DNA of 32,156 nt, from contig CAXKVV010001660.1 in the NCBI GenBank assembly GCA_964058805.1, positions 1-32,156 of the forward strand, in the 5' to 3' direction. Position numbers and translations under genes: made by a program. The notes beneath the pieces are model-generated. The model made no database searches, had not been told where the DNA came from, and saw only the letters and a program-made list of their open reading frames with translations. This document shows, in pieces, positions 1 through 11,007 of the stretch (within the stretch, counting starts at the first letter, position 1; each line of letters opens with the position of its first letter). The stretch is from Schoenoplectus triqueter. Lineage: Eukaryota > Streptophyta > Magnoliopsida > Poales > Cyperaceae.

Positions 1-130
1 CTTATAAATAGAATGCAAGAAAGGAATATTTCTTGTATTGCCACATTAGATCTTGTTTAGCCATAATTTTAGAGTCTGAAATTTATCTTCTAATTGGCCT
101 GGTGCATGCTTCTTTCATTATGTGCCGCAG

Positions 131-3100
131 AGCGTCGAAGAGTTGCATAATTGAGCCAAGAAGTTCCAGGCTAAAAGATAAGACAAAAAATGAAGGCGAG
201 GTGATAGTGAAGGAAACATTTGTTAAAAGTGTGCTGCAGAATAATAACCTTATTAGCATGCTTGTGGACAGAGGAGGTTCTTGTGTAATCCTTCCCCATG
301 GATTCTCTTCAGGTTCCCATTGCTCAAAGAGTGATGTGAGCAGAAAAATAACGATGCAAGCAACAGGAGATCATCTTGGTTTAGATAGAAGGCCAGTTAT
401 CCGGCACCTAGTCGGTTCTTCGTTGGTATACCCCTCCACCCTCTCTCTCTCTCTCTCTTTTATACACTGTCTATTGCCACTTTTACCTCTAACCACAGAT
501 ATAGATAGAAACAACAGGTGTTGTTTTTAATATTTAACGTGGATTTAAAATATCATTAAATCCCCGGTCTGTTGGTGGCATGCATAATGCTTTGTTGAAT
601 TTTAAGGTCACATGAATGTTGACATTAAAAGTGGTAGTTAAATTGATAATAAAATTGTATGTAATATATCCTTTTCTGATGCTTGCTGGTTCTTCATTTC
701 CGGAAAAAAATAAATTACAGAGTGTGATGAATGGAAGAGAACAAGAGATGGGAAGTGGACTACTGGATGAGGGGCTCTTATCATGTGTCATGTGTGGCAT
801 ACTGAGTTTTGTATGTGTGGCTGTTATTCAGCCGAGAAAAGCAGCAGCAAGGTATATAATGTCTAACAATAACTGTCGATTTTTTAATGATCAATCTGGG
901 AGTTCTGAAGAATCCAGTGATATCGATGATATTCCATCCTGGGAGGGAATTAATCATGATTTCACCCCAGTTTCAGGTTTGTTACCTTGTTCTTTTGCCT
1001 CTTTGTTGATTTTGTATAATGTATATTTCAGGGTATTAATCATGATTTCAGCTGTTTGTAGTCTTGAACCTAAAGTTCATTGGGTGCTTATCTTTTTACC
1101 TTCCTTATATGTATGTTTCAGGTTATTAGTCATGATTTCAGCTGTTTGTAGTCTTGAACCTAAAGTCCATTGGGTGCTTATCTTTTTACCTTAAGGGCTG
1201 ATGTAACCGTCTTTTTTTATGGTTCTCAGGACAAACTTCAAGGATGGTTGCAGATTTAGCACATGAATCTTCTTTTGTGCAAAGTACTCCATATAAGAGC
1301 TCCTGTGGTCCAAATTCTGCTCTTGATCTCTTGGCTTCTACTTATCGGGACTCTGGCTCTGAATCTGATAATGAAGTATTAAATAGCCATGTTGTTGGAT
1401 GCTCAAGTGGACAATCTTGGAGGGGTGAGGCACTGACAGATGCTTCAGTAAAGGAATCAAATATGTTAGGTGTGCTGAGCTGTGACAAGGACTCCTCGAG
1501 GAAGCATGTATTTTGTCTTGAACATGCCTTGAAAGTGTGGAGGGAATTTGAAAAAATTGGTGGGGCTGATATTATGCTTTTGTGTCATCCAGGTTAGTTG
1601 CATTTTATTAGGCTGTATTCTTTTTCAAGTAGGTCAGGTCCCATCAGTCCAAGTTCTTAATTGAAGTCTCAGTAAGCATCTCATCAAGTTTGTGAGTTTT
1701 GTAAATGTCACTTGAATAATCAATGTTTGATGTTCACTTATTCAAAGGTGAATACACATAAGGTACTTGATAAATTGCACAATCACAAGTATTAAGCATA
1801 TATGCATGCTTTCCTGGGATCACGGATTTATGAATACTTGCTGCTTGCTGCTCTGATAGGTGAGCTGCTCAAGAACCTCGAATAATTTCTGATTTTCTTG
1901 CAAGTACATGGGATTAATTTATAATAGTATATTTTTGATAGGTTGAAATTAAATAGCATTCTCATGGTTCAGAAACAAAGAGTGCTATTAGATCAGCAGT
2001 CATTATCACTGCCTTATGTATCAACTGAGATAACTTAAAGCCAAAATTTCTTAGTTTACTAATTTGGACATAAACCAAACTAGCTGACAAACAAGGTCAG
2101 AAGCTTCTGAAGAAGAAATATGTGTTGGCATATGGATATAAGTCAGAATACATTGACGGTGAGATAACTGTTTACAGCATGTCCATTATAATTTTCATTC
2201 AATTATAGGTATTGTGTTGTTTCATTAATAGTGGTGTAAAATACACAAACTAGTCTCAGTAGTTCGTATGAATTAGAAGTTCTGGCATGATCTATTGGTA
2301 CTCATCTAATTTTTTTCTCGTTGTGATATTTTAGCAACTTTGTACTATATGTGAATTATCAGTTCTGGCATGATCTTGTGATTGTTTGCTGCCTTTAATG
2401 CAACATTGTACTGAATTAGTGATTTTATGTTTCAGCTTCTGTCAACCAGGATGCCAAGGCACCATGTCATTTAGTACAATAGAGTCACTTCATATATGCA
2501 ATACTGGGCATTCGTTTAGCTTTAGAATACACAAATCTACACACATTTAGTTTTTGTGTTTATTAATTGTATGATGATCTCAATGCACCTATTTAGAATA
2601 ATTAGAAAACTTGGTCTGTAAAACAATTATTGTGGGCACATTCATAAATATGACTTCTATTAATTAGAACATAAAGTGTTTTATTTATTGTTGTAACAAA
2701 AGAACAGTGATTAAACCAATTAACTCGGCGGTCCAACAATGAATCAGTGGCCCGAAACTTTACCGGGCCACTGTCCAGTTTGTTTTTTATGACATTACTT
2801 TCTTACTGCACATGCCAACTCTTAGATTTTTTTGTTTTCCATCACCTGTAGAATATCCCGCAATAGAAGTTGAAGCAAGGCAAATGGCTGGAGATCTAGG
2901 AATAGTTTACCACTGGAAGGATATAAATTTTCATAATGCAACCAAGGAAGATAAAGACAACATCAAGTCAGCTATTGATGATGAAGAAGCTGTGCCGACA
3001 AACACTGACTGGGCGGTCAAAATGGGTATCAATCTCTATTACAATGCAAGCCAGAGCAAGTCTCCACTGTATACGAAGCAGATGCCATACAACTTCATAA

Positions 3101-4173
3101 TATACAAAGCATTTGGCCAGGAACAGGAGTTGAGGGCGAGACCAGGGCCAGGCCGTCAGAAGAAAATAGTCGTCTCTGGACGGTGGTGTGGCAAAGTCTG
3201 GATGACGAACCAGGTTCATCCATTCTTGGCACGTGTGAAGGACGCACCAGCTTTGGGTGATGAGGAGGGGAGTGATGGGTTGTTCTTTCGGGTCCCTGTT
3301 GAGCAAAGTTTTGGTACAAGTAGTTTGTCTGCACCAGTGGAAAAGAAACAGCAGCTGACTGAGAAAGCGAGAAGCGAAAGGCAGAGGCGAGTTAAGACGG
3401 AGGTAAAATCTAATAAAGTCAATGAAGTGGTGGAGAGTTGTTCTACAAGAAGTAAAAGGCTTAAACGGACACCTGCTAAGCTGAGTGCTTTTGATATGAG
3501 TGATGAAGCAACGGAAAAACAAGATGAAGAACGAGACAAAGATGTTCCTAGGATTTCGTCTTCTCATAAATGTGGTATGGTTCTTCGTAGCTACTCTTCC
3601 AGGAAGAACCGAACAGGGAGAAAAATAAGTGTGCTTGATGAGCCTATGTTGGATGAAGCTGGCCATAAAGACATGGTTACAGAAGCACCTTGTTCAAGGC
3701 TAAGGAACAAGAAACTTAAGCAGGAGCAGTCAGATTCAAATTGGAATGTGAATTTGGAATCTGAACAAAAACCAGAGAGAAAGGTGAAAAGGAAGGAACC
3801 CCCGCTCGAGTTTAAATGTGATCTAGAAGGGTGTGATATGAGTTTTCGCAACAAGCAGGACCTGACAATGCACAAGAAAAATATATGCCCAATAAGGGGG
3901 TGCGGTAAAAAGTTCTTTTCACACAAGTACATGCTTCACCATAGGAAGGTGCATGTAGATGACCGTCCCCTCAAGTGCCCTTGGAAGGGTTGCAAGATGG
4001 CCTTCAAGTGGCCATGGGCCCGCACAGAGCACATTCGGGTCCACACAGGGGCCCGGCCTTATGTGTGCAAGGAGCCTGGCTGTGGCCAGACGTTTCGGTT
4101 TGTCTCTGACTTCAGCCGCCACAAGAGGAAGACAGGTCATTCTTCCAAGAAGGGCAAGAAGAGCCAGAGTTGA
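131..4173 (+). CDS. REF6: REF6/ELF6-type JmjC histone H3K27 demethylase, C-terminal part (5' partial)
   Basis: Role (family knowledge): REF6-class JmjC proteins remove H3K27me3/me2 in the nucleus and are guided to DNA by a C-terminal zinc-finger array. Only the C-terminal half is here; the JmjN/JmjC domains would lie upstream. Inferred exons: 131-335 (acceptor after tgccgcag, donor GTGAGC), 721-976, 1230-1592 and 2852-4173. Phases fit at each of the three junctions; for example CAT CCA G|AA TAT rebuilds HPEYP. Conserved blocks in order: RSSRLKDK...EGE..VKETFV; LLSCVMCGILSFVCVAVIQP with AAARY; HVFCLEHA...LLCHPEYPAIEVEA; SPLYTKQMPYNFIIYKAFG; GRWCGKVWMTNQVHPFL. A basic, low-complexity linker then leads to four fingers at about 3811-4140: one C2HC-like (CDLEGC...HKKNIC) and three C2H2, the last ending HKRKTGH. 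The linker (roughly 200 residues) looks shorter than I recall for Arabidopsis REF6. The 335 donor is the least certain junction. ELF6 is the alternative paralogue name. Confidence 0.92.
977..1229 (+). repeat. Two-copy 90-bp tandem duplication in a REF6 intron
   Basis: Two nearly identical units start at 1021 and 1111, a period of 90. Each carries a tttcagg acceptor-like motif followed by catgatttcagctgtttgtag. A third, older copy may start at the 3' end of the preceding exon, because catgatttca also occurs at 955 inside coding sequence. The intron itself runs from 977 (GTTTGT) to 1229 (TCTCAG). Confidence 0.85.
1593..2851 (+). other. REF6 intron, 1259 bp, no gene
   Basis: The donor GTTAGT follows CATCCAG and the acceptor CCTGTAG precedes AATATCCC. 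The intron is AT-rich with no sustained reading frame. The 16-mer agttctggcatgatct occurs at 2278 and 2361, embedded in partly similar flanks, so this looks like an old 83-bp duplication. I see no mobile-element ends. Confidence 0.8.
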
Positions 4174-4194
4174 TTGATTGATTGATTGATTGAT
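4171..4194 (+). repeat. (TGAT)6 microsatellite containing the REF6 stop codon
   Basis: Six TGAT units begin exactly at the TGA stop of the REF6 reading frame. Because the unit is four bases long, a TGA appears in every reading frame within the first 11 bases. Confidence 0.95.
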
Positions 4195-5214
4195 AAATTT
4201 GATACATTGAATTCGATGATTGCTAATACTTACTGTATTGTAGCTGTCTAATTTATGTTTTTTGGTCCCACAAAGCTGCTGTGCTGGGAATTAATGTGAT
4301 TCCGTTGTTCATCTAGAGAAGAATGCAATTGACATTGTTGCTCTAGGGTTAGGTTAGAGGATTCTAATTTCGTTCATTGACTGAAGTCAATGACGGGTCA
4401 TTTTGGGTCTTTTATGCATTTTGTGTTATTCTATTTTTGTTCTCTCCTCTGTTTTGATGACATGTACTGCTTCTTGGAAGGTTTTTGGAAGCGACTTGCT
4501 GTTTAACGGGTAAGAGTTCTATTGGGATTGTAAATCCGCCAGCTTTACGATGTGACGAGTGGCATCAATCTTTGGGGTGTCTTGTAGAAAAGCAGAAGCT
4601 ACTCATATGTTATTGATACAGGCTTGATAGTTGATGCTGCCATACCATTCTTAGTTCCATATATGTTTTCCAAGACCGCAGAATTTTTTGTTATTTGGTT
4701 CTCTATCTACAAGTTGATAGTTGATACTACAATGCCATATCTAAAAAGATTAAACATAGAAGTTAATTTTGTTTTTAAGTCACTAACATTAAGTCTTTTT
4801 TTTTAACTTTCAAATTGCTCTGATAATGTAAAATTAACTCCGAAATAAAATGGACTTTAACTGTTTTATCATCGTTAAAATTATTTAATTATCACTTTAT
4901 CAGAAAACCATTTAAATCTTTTTTTTTTTACGGAAAGTTGATGTTACAAAATCTGAAAAAAAAAATAATTAAACACCATCTTTCGGTAAAGCTCATGCAA
5001 TTGAACCGGAGAAAACCGATTTTATATCCAGTTTTTAAAAAACCAAGCAACTCAAAGAGATTAAAAACCCGGTTTTTGACCTGAGACCACCTCTTATTTC
5101 CTACTTCTCTCTGATTTGCAAAATTTTCCCTTTATTCTCTTGCATAAATCTTCTGCACATGAGCTATTAATCTTCCAAGATATCGCGCCATGAAGTTCCA
5201 GCAAAAGAACCAAA
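4195..5214. other. REF6 3'UTR and AT-rich intergenic DNA
   Basis: The first few hundred bases are T-rich and probably 3'UTR, with no clear polyadenylation end. At 4621-4735 the phrase ttgatagttgat recurs about 92 bases apart with similar flanks. Beyond about 4790 there are only A/T runs. No gene is visible. Confidence 0.6.
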
Positions 5215-7244
5215 GATGTAAAGATTAGTTAGAGATTTGACTGTTGATTCTAACAAATAATTAAATGTGAAAGAAATTCAAGATATTCAATTTTCTCTCT
5301 ATTTTTCTATACCTATTATGATATCTAAGCTTTGACTGTTGACTCAACCTCTACTCTGTGTCTACCTCTCCCCCTCCCCCGGTGCGTATCTCAATTTCAA
5401 TATCCACCAAATTAGATGGCTATGGACTTCTCACCTCCTCACCAAATTCTCCGACACTAACCTCAAGCTCCCTGTGGCATGCCTTGCATCGCTCGCATTC
5501 ACTCTGCCATTTCATCTGCCAAAATCATGGAACTTCATCGCCTCCTTCAAGTCTATCACATGTGTCATCATTTATCAGAAACTTCCTGGGTGTACTCACC
5601 CTATGACAACTAAAAGTCATACTCATGCTACTTGTCTTCAAACAAATTATGAGATACTTCTTACAACCAAACATCCTCTTCCTTCCGTCTCTTTTGATGA
5701 GCCAACCTCTTTCACCAAAGATCCTCACGCTACTTGTCAAAAATGACACTTGAATTATTGTTCCTTTTAGTCCCGAACAAAATGTTACTAGATGCAAATG
5801 TATTTTTAAAATTAAATGGAATGCTGATGGTTCCATTGAACGCTATAAAGCCCGACTTGTAACTAAGGGGCATAATCAAAAAACGAGCTTAGACTATCAT
5901 GAGTCATTTAGTCCCGCTGCCAAACCTATCACCATACAGATTGTGCTCTCTTGCTACATCGAGGCAATGGCCAATCCATCAATTGAATGTCAACAATGCA
6001 TTCCTCCATAATGATTTTCAAGAACAAGTCTTTATGTCCCAACCACGAATTTATGAATTCATTCTTTCTCAATCATACGTGTCTCCTTACAAATGCTCTT
6101 TATGATCTTAAACAAACACTACAAGCATGATTTCACAAATTGGCTTCCGCTTTATCCACACTTGGATTCGAGGCCTCTCAGTCAGATTCTTTGCTTTTTA
6201 TTTGTGGCACTTCCTCCTTGATCACAATGATGTTAATCTATGTCGATGACATCATTGTCATTGGATCTTATCCTACCCTTATGACCTCACTCATTTCTTC
6301 TCTTGCATCTCGATTCTCTCTTAAGGATCTTGATTCTTTACACTTGTTCTTGGGAATTCAAGTTATTCCTCAATCAAATGGAATTCATCTCTCTCAACCC
6401 CAATGCATTCGAGATCTTCTTGTTCGCGTCAAAATGGATGGAGCTAAACCTTGCTATACTCCTTTCTCCAAAGGAGATCCTCTCTCTAAACTTGATGGCG
6501 CTCCCATGACCGGTCCTTATATGTATCGAAGCATAGTTGGTGCCCTTCAATATACTATGATAACTCATCCTGATATTTCATATGTTGTCAATAAAGCCTC
6601 CTAATTCATACACTCCCCTACCAATGAGCATTGGAATAGAGTTAAACGAATATTACGTTACCTCAAAAGCACCCTATCCTATGGACTTCACATTTGAAAA
6701 GATTCCTCTTTTGATCTTCATGTCTATTCTGATACCGATTGGGTTGGGTGTCCTGATGATCGTCGCTCCACTTCAGAATTATGTGTCTTCCTTGGCTCAA
6801 ATTTATTGTTATGATGTTCTAAAAAGCAAAATACAATTTCTAAATCAAGTACTGAAGCTGAATATAGAAGCATGGTTGATGCTTGTACCGAACTCATATG
6901 GCTTCAACAACTTCTTCATAAACTTCATATCCTTCTTAGCTCTAATCCTATTTTATGGTGTGATAATTTGGAAGCTACTTTTCTTTAATCTGATCTAATT
7001 TTTCATGCTCGGATCAAGTACATCGAGATTGACTATAATTCTATTCGCAAAAGAGTTACTAATAAGAGGGGAGGATATTAGATGTAACAATTAGTTAGTT
7101 TAAAACAAATAGTTAGTTATCAAGATGTAAATATTAATTAGAGCTTTGACTGCTGACTCTAACAGAATAGATAATTATATAAACCAGAAACCGTCAAAGA
7201 AATTCAAGATATTCAATTCTCTCTCTATTTTCCTGTACCTATTA
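5215..7244 (+). mobile_element. Decayed, internally deleted Ty1/copia LTR retrotransposon
   Basis: Two related LTR-like ends flank a broken polyprotein. The left one (5215-5318) matches the right one (about 7124-7244) through gatgtaaa, ttgactg, aaagaaattcaagatattcaatt and a terminal cctatta. Right after the left LTR, at 5319-5330, lies a decayed initiator-tRNA(Met)-type primer-binding site (9 of 12 bases against tggtatcagagc). A polypurine tract aagaggggagga sits at 7064-7075, just before the right LTR (about 7076-7244). The element is about 2.0 kb, against roughly 5 kb for intact copia elements, so most of gag, protease and integrase is gone. The left LTR seems to lack its first 48 bp or so. 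I could not find a target-site duplication. Confidence 0.9.
5339..7075 (+). pseudogene. Ty1/copia gag-pol remnant (gag start fused to RT and RNase H)
   Basis: A gag-like start (ISISTKLDGYG, about 5390-5425) is followed within about 200 bases by the pol linker HPMTTKS (about 5600), which normally lies between integrase and reverse transcriptase. Reverse transcriptase follows: DGSIERYKARLVTKG and LDYHESFSP (about 5827-5915), then NAFLH, then the catalytic YVDD at 6239-6250. An RNase H part continues to about 7075, with SPTNEHWNRVKRILRYLK, SDTDWVGCPDDRRST and STEAEYRSM. Frame changes and stops are frequent; for example the tryptophan of the family's LKQ..RAWF motif is a TGA at 6128-6130. It cannot be translated as a whole and is inactive. 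Confidence 0.9.
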
Positions 7245-7512
7245 GTTTCATTTTAATTGACATGTTTCTGTTCGCAAATGGTACTCTGGAAGTTCATATT
7301 TGATTTACACTCGTTGAGTAATTGAATGCTCTGTCTCTGAAGGAGTTTCATTAAGTGATTAAGTTAAATAACACTTTTTTGTTGGATAGTGATTTTAGTA
7401 CTCCTTTAAAATAATTTAGGCTATATATACATGTGCTATACAAGACATCATTAGATGAACAATAATCATTTAATTCGTGCATCGGTACTCAATGATTTGA
7501 ACATGAGAAAAA
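7245..7512. other. Short intergenic gap, nothing recognised
   Basis: AT-rich sequence between the copia remnant and the inverted-repeat element. No reading frame or repeat is visible. Confidence 0.6.
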
Positions 7513-8600
7513 GTCTATTTTGGCCCCCCTAAACTATCACATTTGGTTCAATTCAGCCCTTCAACTTTTAATTGGTTCAATCAAGCCCTTATACTATTTA
7601 GTTTGGATCAAATTGGCCCTTCCGTTGAATCTCTGTTACTAAGTTAGTTACTATCATATTTATTCTCCTTTGCTTGTTATGGTGATCAGTTAATTAGTTT
7701 GCTCTCTTTTCCTGACTCCTCTGTTATCATTCATTTTCTCTCTAAGGCGCTATCCTCCTCTCTTCTCCCATTTGTTTCTTCAAAATAGCTTCTTTCCTTC
7801 GGCTGATCCACATGAAAAGGATATCATAAATTTATCTCAAGCTTTACGTAATTTTTCTAAAAGCTTCATCAGCCTTAATTGAACATCCATTTCATCTTTG
7901 GTTAGGCAAAATCGTAACCTTGTTCTCAGCTATCAATATTATACAAGTTAGAGTACCTAGCAAAATCAACTGAGTTAATTTCAATTTAATTTGTCATTTT
8001 TTAAATTTATTTGCAGAGAAGAACCTACTTCAATCATTGAAACCACGAAAAACAATAATAAAAAGTAAAAAAACACAACACCAGGTAGCTAGAATAGAAT
8101 AGAGCCTGAGGAGAAGCACGCCATTTTTTTCTGGGCAGATGATCTCCCACTTTTTTCACTTGAGAAAACAAAAATAACAAAAAATGAGGGGCAACTTAAA
8201 CTTTATTAGTTGCCAAGATACACTCGAAATGAACCATGTTTGTCGTAGTGATATCATGATCCAACTTAGCTAAAAAAATGCACTTAAAATTTCAGAAACA
8301 TATTTCGCAATGCGTGAATTGGGCTCTGTAATAAAAGCTTTCGATTTATACAGTAAATAGAAATGGAGGGGGTTGAGTTCGTAACTAAGCACAAAGGAAG
8401 AAGAGAGTGAGTTAACGGATCTGTCACCAACTCAGTAACGGAGAGTGGATGGAAGGGCCAATATGAACCAAGCTGAATAGTATAAGGGGCTGATTATAGA
8501 TATATGAACCAAACTGAATAGTGTAAGGGGCTGATTGAACCAAAAACAAATTTAAGGGCTGAATTGAACCAATTGTGATAGTTTAGGGGGAAAAACGGTC
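7513..8600. mobile_element. Non-autonomous DNA transposon with long TIRs (possibly Mutator-like)
   Basis: The left arm (7513 to about 7650) and the reverse complement of the right arm (about 8411-8600) share a long inverted repeat: ccccctaaactatcac, ggttcaattcagccctt, ggttcaatca, ccctta.actatt.agtttgg, ttggcccttcc and ctgttactaagtt. The right arm has an extra copy of the ggttcaatcagccccttacactattcag-type subunit, so it is longer. The 0.8-kb interior has no convincing transposase frame. The size and long TIRs suggest a MULE-type non-autonomous element, but I found no clear 9-bp target duplication, so the superfamily is only a guess. Confidence 0.7.
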
Positions 8601-8764
8601 GAATCCGACTAAACCATTGACCCAAAGATGAAAGATTTTGCAGGTTTCTGATAACAGTGAGTGAAATGAAATAAACAACAAATTTTTATATAATAGTGGA
8701 CTGTTGTGCAATTATCAGTCCTTCCGATTAATTAAGAACACAGAGAGGTTTCTGAAAAAGAAAA

Positions 8765-9239
8765 TTATAAAACCCTTTCTTCTCGCCTTCATTCTCTCTC
8801 CGCCGCCTCTCTCCTCGCAGGTACTCTCTCGCTCTCTCCTTCATGCGAATCGTTTTTTACCCAGAAATCCTTAGTCCTTTGTGTACCGCCTTCTAGCAGT
8901 ATTCGCTTGGGTTATCAATCTTTTTTACTTTTGGGTTCTTTGGAATAAAAATATTAGGACTTTTAGGTCTGTCTTCGCCGTTCGGCTTCTCTGGAAGCAA
9001 ATATGGTTTATTTGATTTCTTTTCTACCTTTGAATCTTTAGGTTTAGAGGCAACTTTAAGAAAATCCTTCGAGGTTTTCTTCTCATATTTATCTAGTACT
9101 TTATAATTTTAGCAGTTCGAATAGTACAGCAAAACTTGGAGTTTGTCTAATTCTGTACATTTTATGTACTCAGTTGATTTATTCTTACATATTTCTTTAG
9201 TTTAACAAAAATTTACTTATTCACAAGGTTTGAATAACG
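8765..9239 (+). promoter_or_regulatory. RLP24 promoter edge, 5'UTR exon and 5'UTR intron
   Basis: A TATA-like ttataaaa lies at 8765-8772. A CT-rich leader follows (to 8820, ending ctcctcgcag) and then a donor at 8821 (gtactc). The T-rich stretch to 9200 (tttctttag) or 9227 (cacaag) supplies an acceptor shortly before the ATG at 9240. An intron in the leader is common in plant translation-related genes. It is inferred here, since no transcript was available. Confidence 0.6.
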
Positions 9240-11007
9240 ATGAGGTTAGAGAAGTGTTGGTTCTGCTCTTCTACTATCTATCCTGGCCATGGTATTCAGT
9301 TTGTGAGAAACGATGCTAAGGTGAGTCTCTTAATCAATTTACCTGTACCAATCTGACTCGGTGCATGAACTGGTACTGTATAGGGTCAGTACAGTTTTGC
9401 ATGTCTTCTTCTCCTTAAGCTCTTATTGCTATGGCCATCTTCTGTGAACTAAATACAAAATTTGGCAACCATTGGGATACATAGTTGTTATGTTCTTGTA
9501 CCAGTTCTCATTTGGTGGCTTCTTCTCCAGCTATTGTGCTCAGAAGACTTTTCATTTGGGATTAAAGGATTTGTTATTCTTGTATTTTGGCAAATAACCA
9601 CAAGTCAGTGAGTATAGCTAGTAGAACTGATATCCTATTTTCTGGTTGTTTTATGTTCTAATTTACAGATATTTCGGTTTTGCCGGTCAAAATGCCATAA
9701 GAACTTCAAGATGAAGAGAAACCCTCGCAAGGTGAAGTGGACTAAAGCATACCGACGCTTGCACGGCAAGGACATGACCCAGGTTTGTCAAATTCCAGCA
9801 ATTTTACTTCATCTTTTTATATCGTTTTGGTCTGGTATACTGAGGTCGGGCCAGTTACATGGGGCATTATATGGATTGGGATTTTATTACATTAAGTATT
9901 ACAGAATCTTTTAAATTCCTAAACACAACAACCAACTTGTATCTTAATATTTGCATTTCTGGATACAAACTTGTAATGAGAACTACATGATTGAATCAAT
10001 TTTATCAGGTATTACCACCTCTTTTATTTTATTTCATCTTGTCTATTTGAAAAGGATTCAACCTTTGAGTTTGAGAGGAAGAGAAATAGGCCACAAAGGT
10101 ACGATCGTATCAGCACGGAGCAAGTACTTCAAGCCATTCCAAAGATTACTAAGGTGAAGGCTAAGAGAGAAGAAGATCACATCAAAAAGAGGTTTGTTGA
10201 TATGCCTTTTTGTAACTTGCTCTATGAGGTTATACTTAAGTAATTAAAAGGTGTTTTCACATGAGACCCTGTGTAATGATGCATTTGCACATTGGAAGTG
10301 TTTTGTACTTGCTACTTTTTTGTATGTAACAGTTTTTTTACATGTATCCCTTCTTAACATGATAAGCATTATCTTAATAGTATCTGATTATAATTTTATT
10401 TTATTTTCTTCAAATGTGTGACCCGTACATTTAGTAAAGTGCTATAAAAACATGAAGATGTGATTAGTCGAAATTAATAACCCAAAACTAGCCATTCTAT
10501 GTTGTTACCCTTATGAAAGAAGATGGAAGATCATGATAAGGGTAGTTTCCTAGAAATCAAGGGATAGTATATGTGTTGTTTCATCTCTTTTATATGGTTA
10601 CTTTTACAGAGTATATGATATTTGCATTTGGTGCATAGATGAAATTATTCCTTTCTAACAGAAATTTTTAGGCTTAAGGTTATCAACTCACAAGTTTGTA
10701 ATAACTTTGTTCTTTCATACTTGCAAAATGCAAATCCAAAGATGATTATAGGGTTCGCAATTGATCTTTTTGTCACTCTCTAAAACTTCCTTTTCTTGTT
10801 TGATGATAATGGTAAATATGTAAAATATCTGACAGGTTGAATGTTGATAAGAACAAGAAGAGGAGAGAAGCCAAGAAGGAATTGGAACAAAGCATTTCAT
10901 TGGTTAAGGCCCCATTGGCACTCAAAGAGGATGGTACTCTTACTCTTCCAAAGCAGAAGGTGACGGTCTCCTATACCCAAACAGAGACCGCAGCAATGGA
11001 TGAGTAA
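9240..11007 (+). CDS. RLP24: Ribosome biogenesis factor RLP24 (ribosomal L24-like, RSL24D1 homologue)
   Basis: Role (family knowledge): RLP24 is a nucleolar/nuclear pre-60S assembly factor related to ribosomal protein eL24. It holds the eL24 site on the maturing subunit and is released late by an AAA-ATPase (Drg1 in yeast). Coding exons: 9240-9320, 9669-9782, 10055-10191 and 10836-11007, all with GT-AG borders and consistent phase. The product is 167 aa, close to the family's usual 160-200. The N-terminus [21 protein letters not shown] with [13 protein letters not shown] supplies a zinc ribbon with C6, C9, C32 and C36. [13 protein letters not shown] and [10 protein letters not shown] follow, then a basic helical C-terminus ([19 protein letters not shown]). 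The CWFCS start and [12 protein letters not shown] separate it from cytoplasmic eL24. All key residues are present and the gene looks intact. It converges with ERH. Confidence 0.95.

Noticed and set aside
616..1194. 192-codon open frame taken as one gene
   Set aside because: Only the part from 721 to 976 is a REF6 exon. The start lies in the upstream intron, and the tail is the duplicated intron sequence that happens to stay open.
3216..3932. Minus-strand open frames of 107-232 codons opposite REF6
   Set aside because: They are shadows of the long REF6 exon with no conserved features.
6582..6998. 138-codon open frame with hydrophobic stretches, suggesting a membrane protein
   Set aside because: It is an out-of-frame reading of the copia RNase H region; the true frame gives SDTDW and STEAEYRSM.
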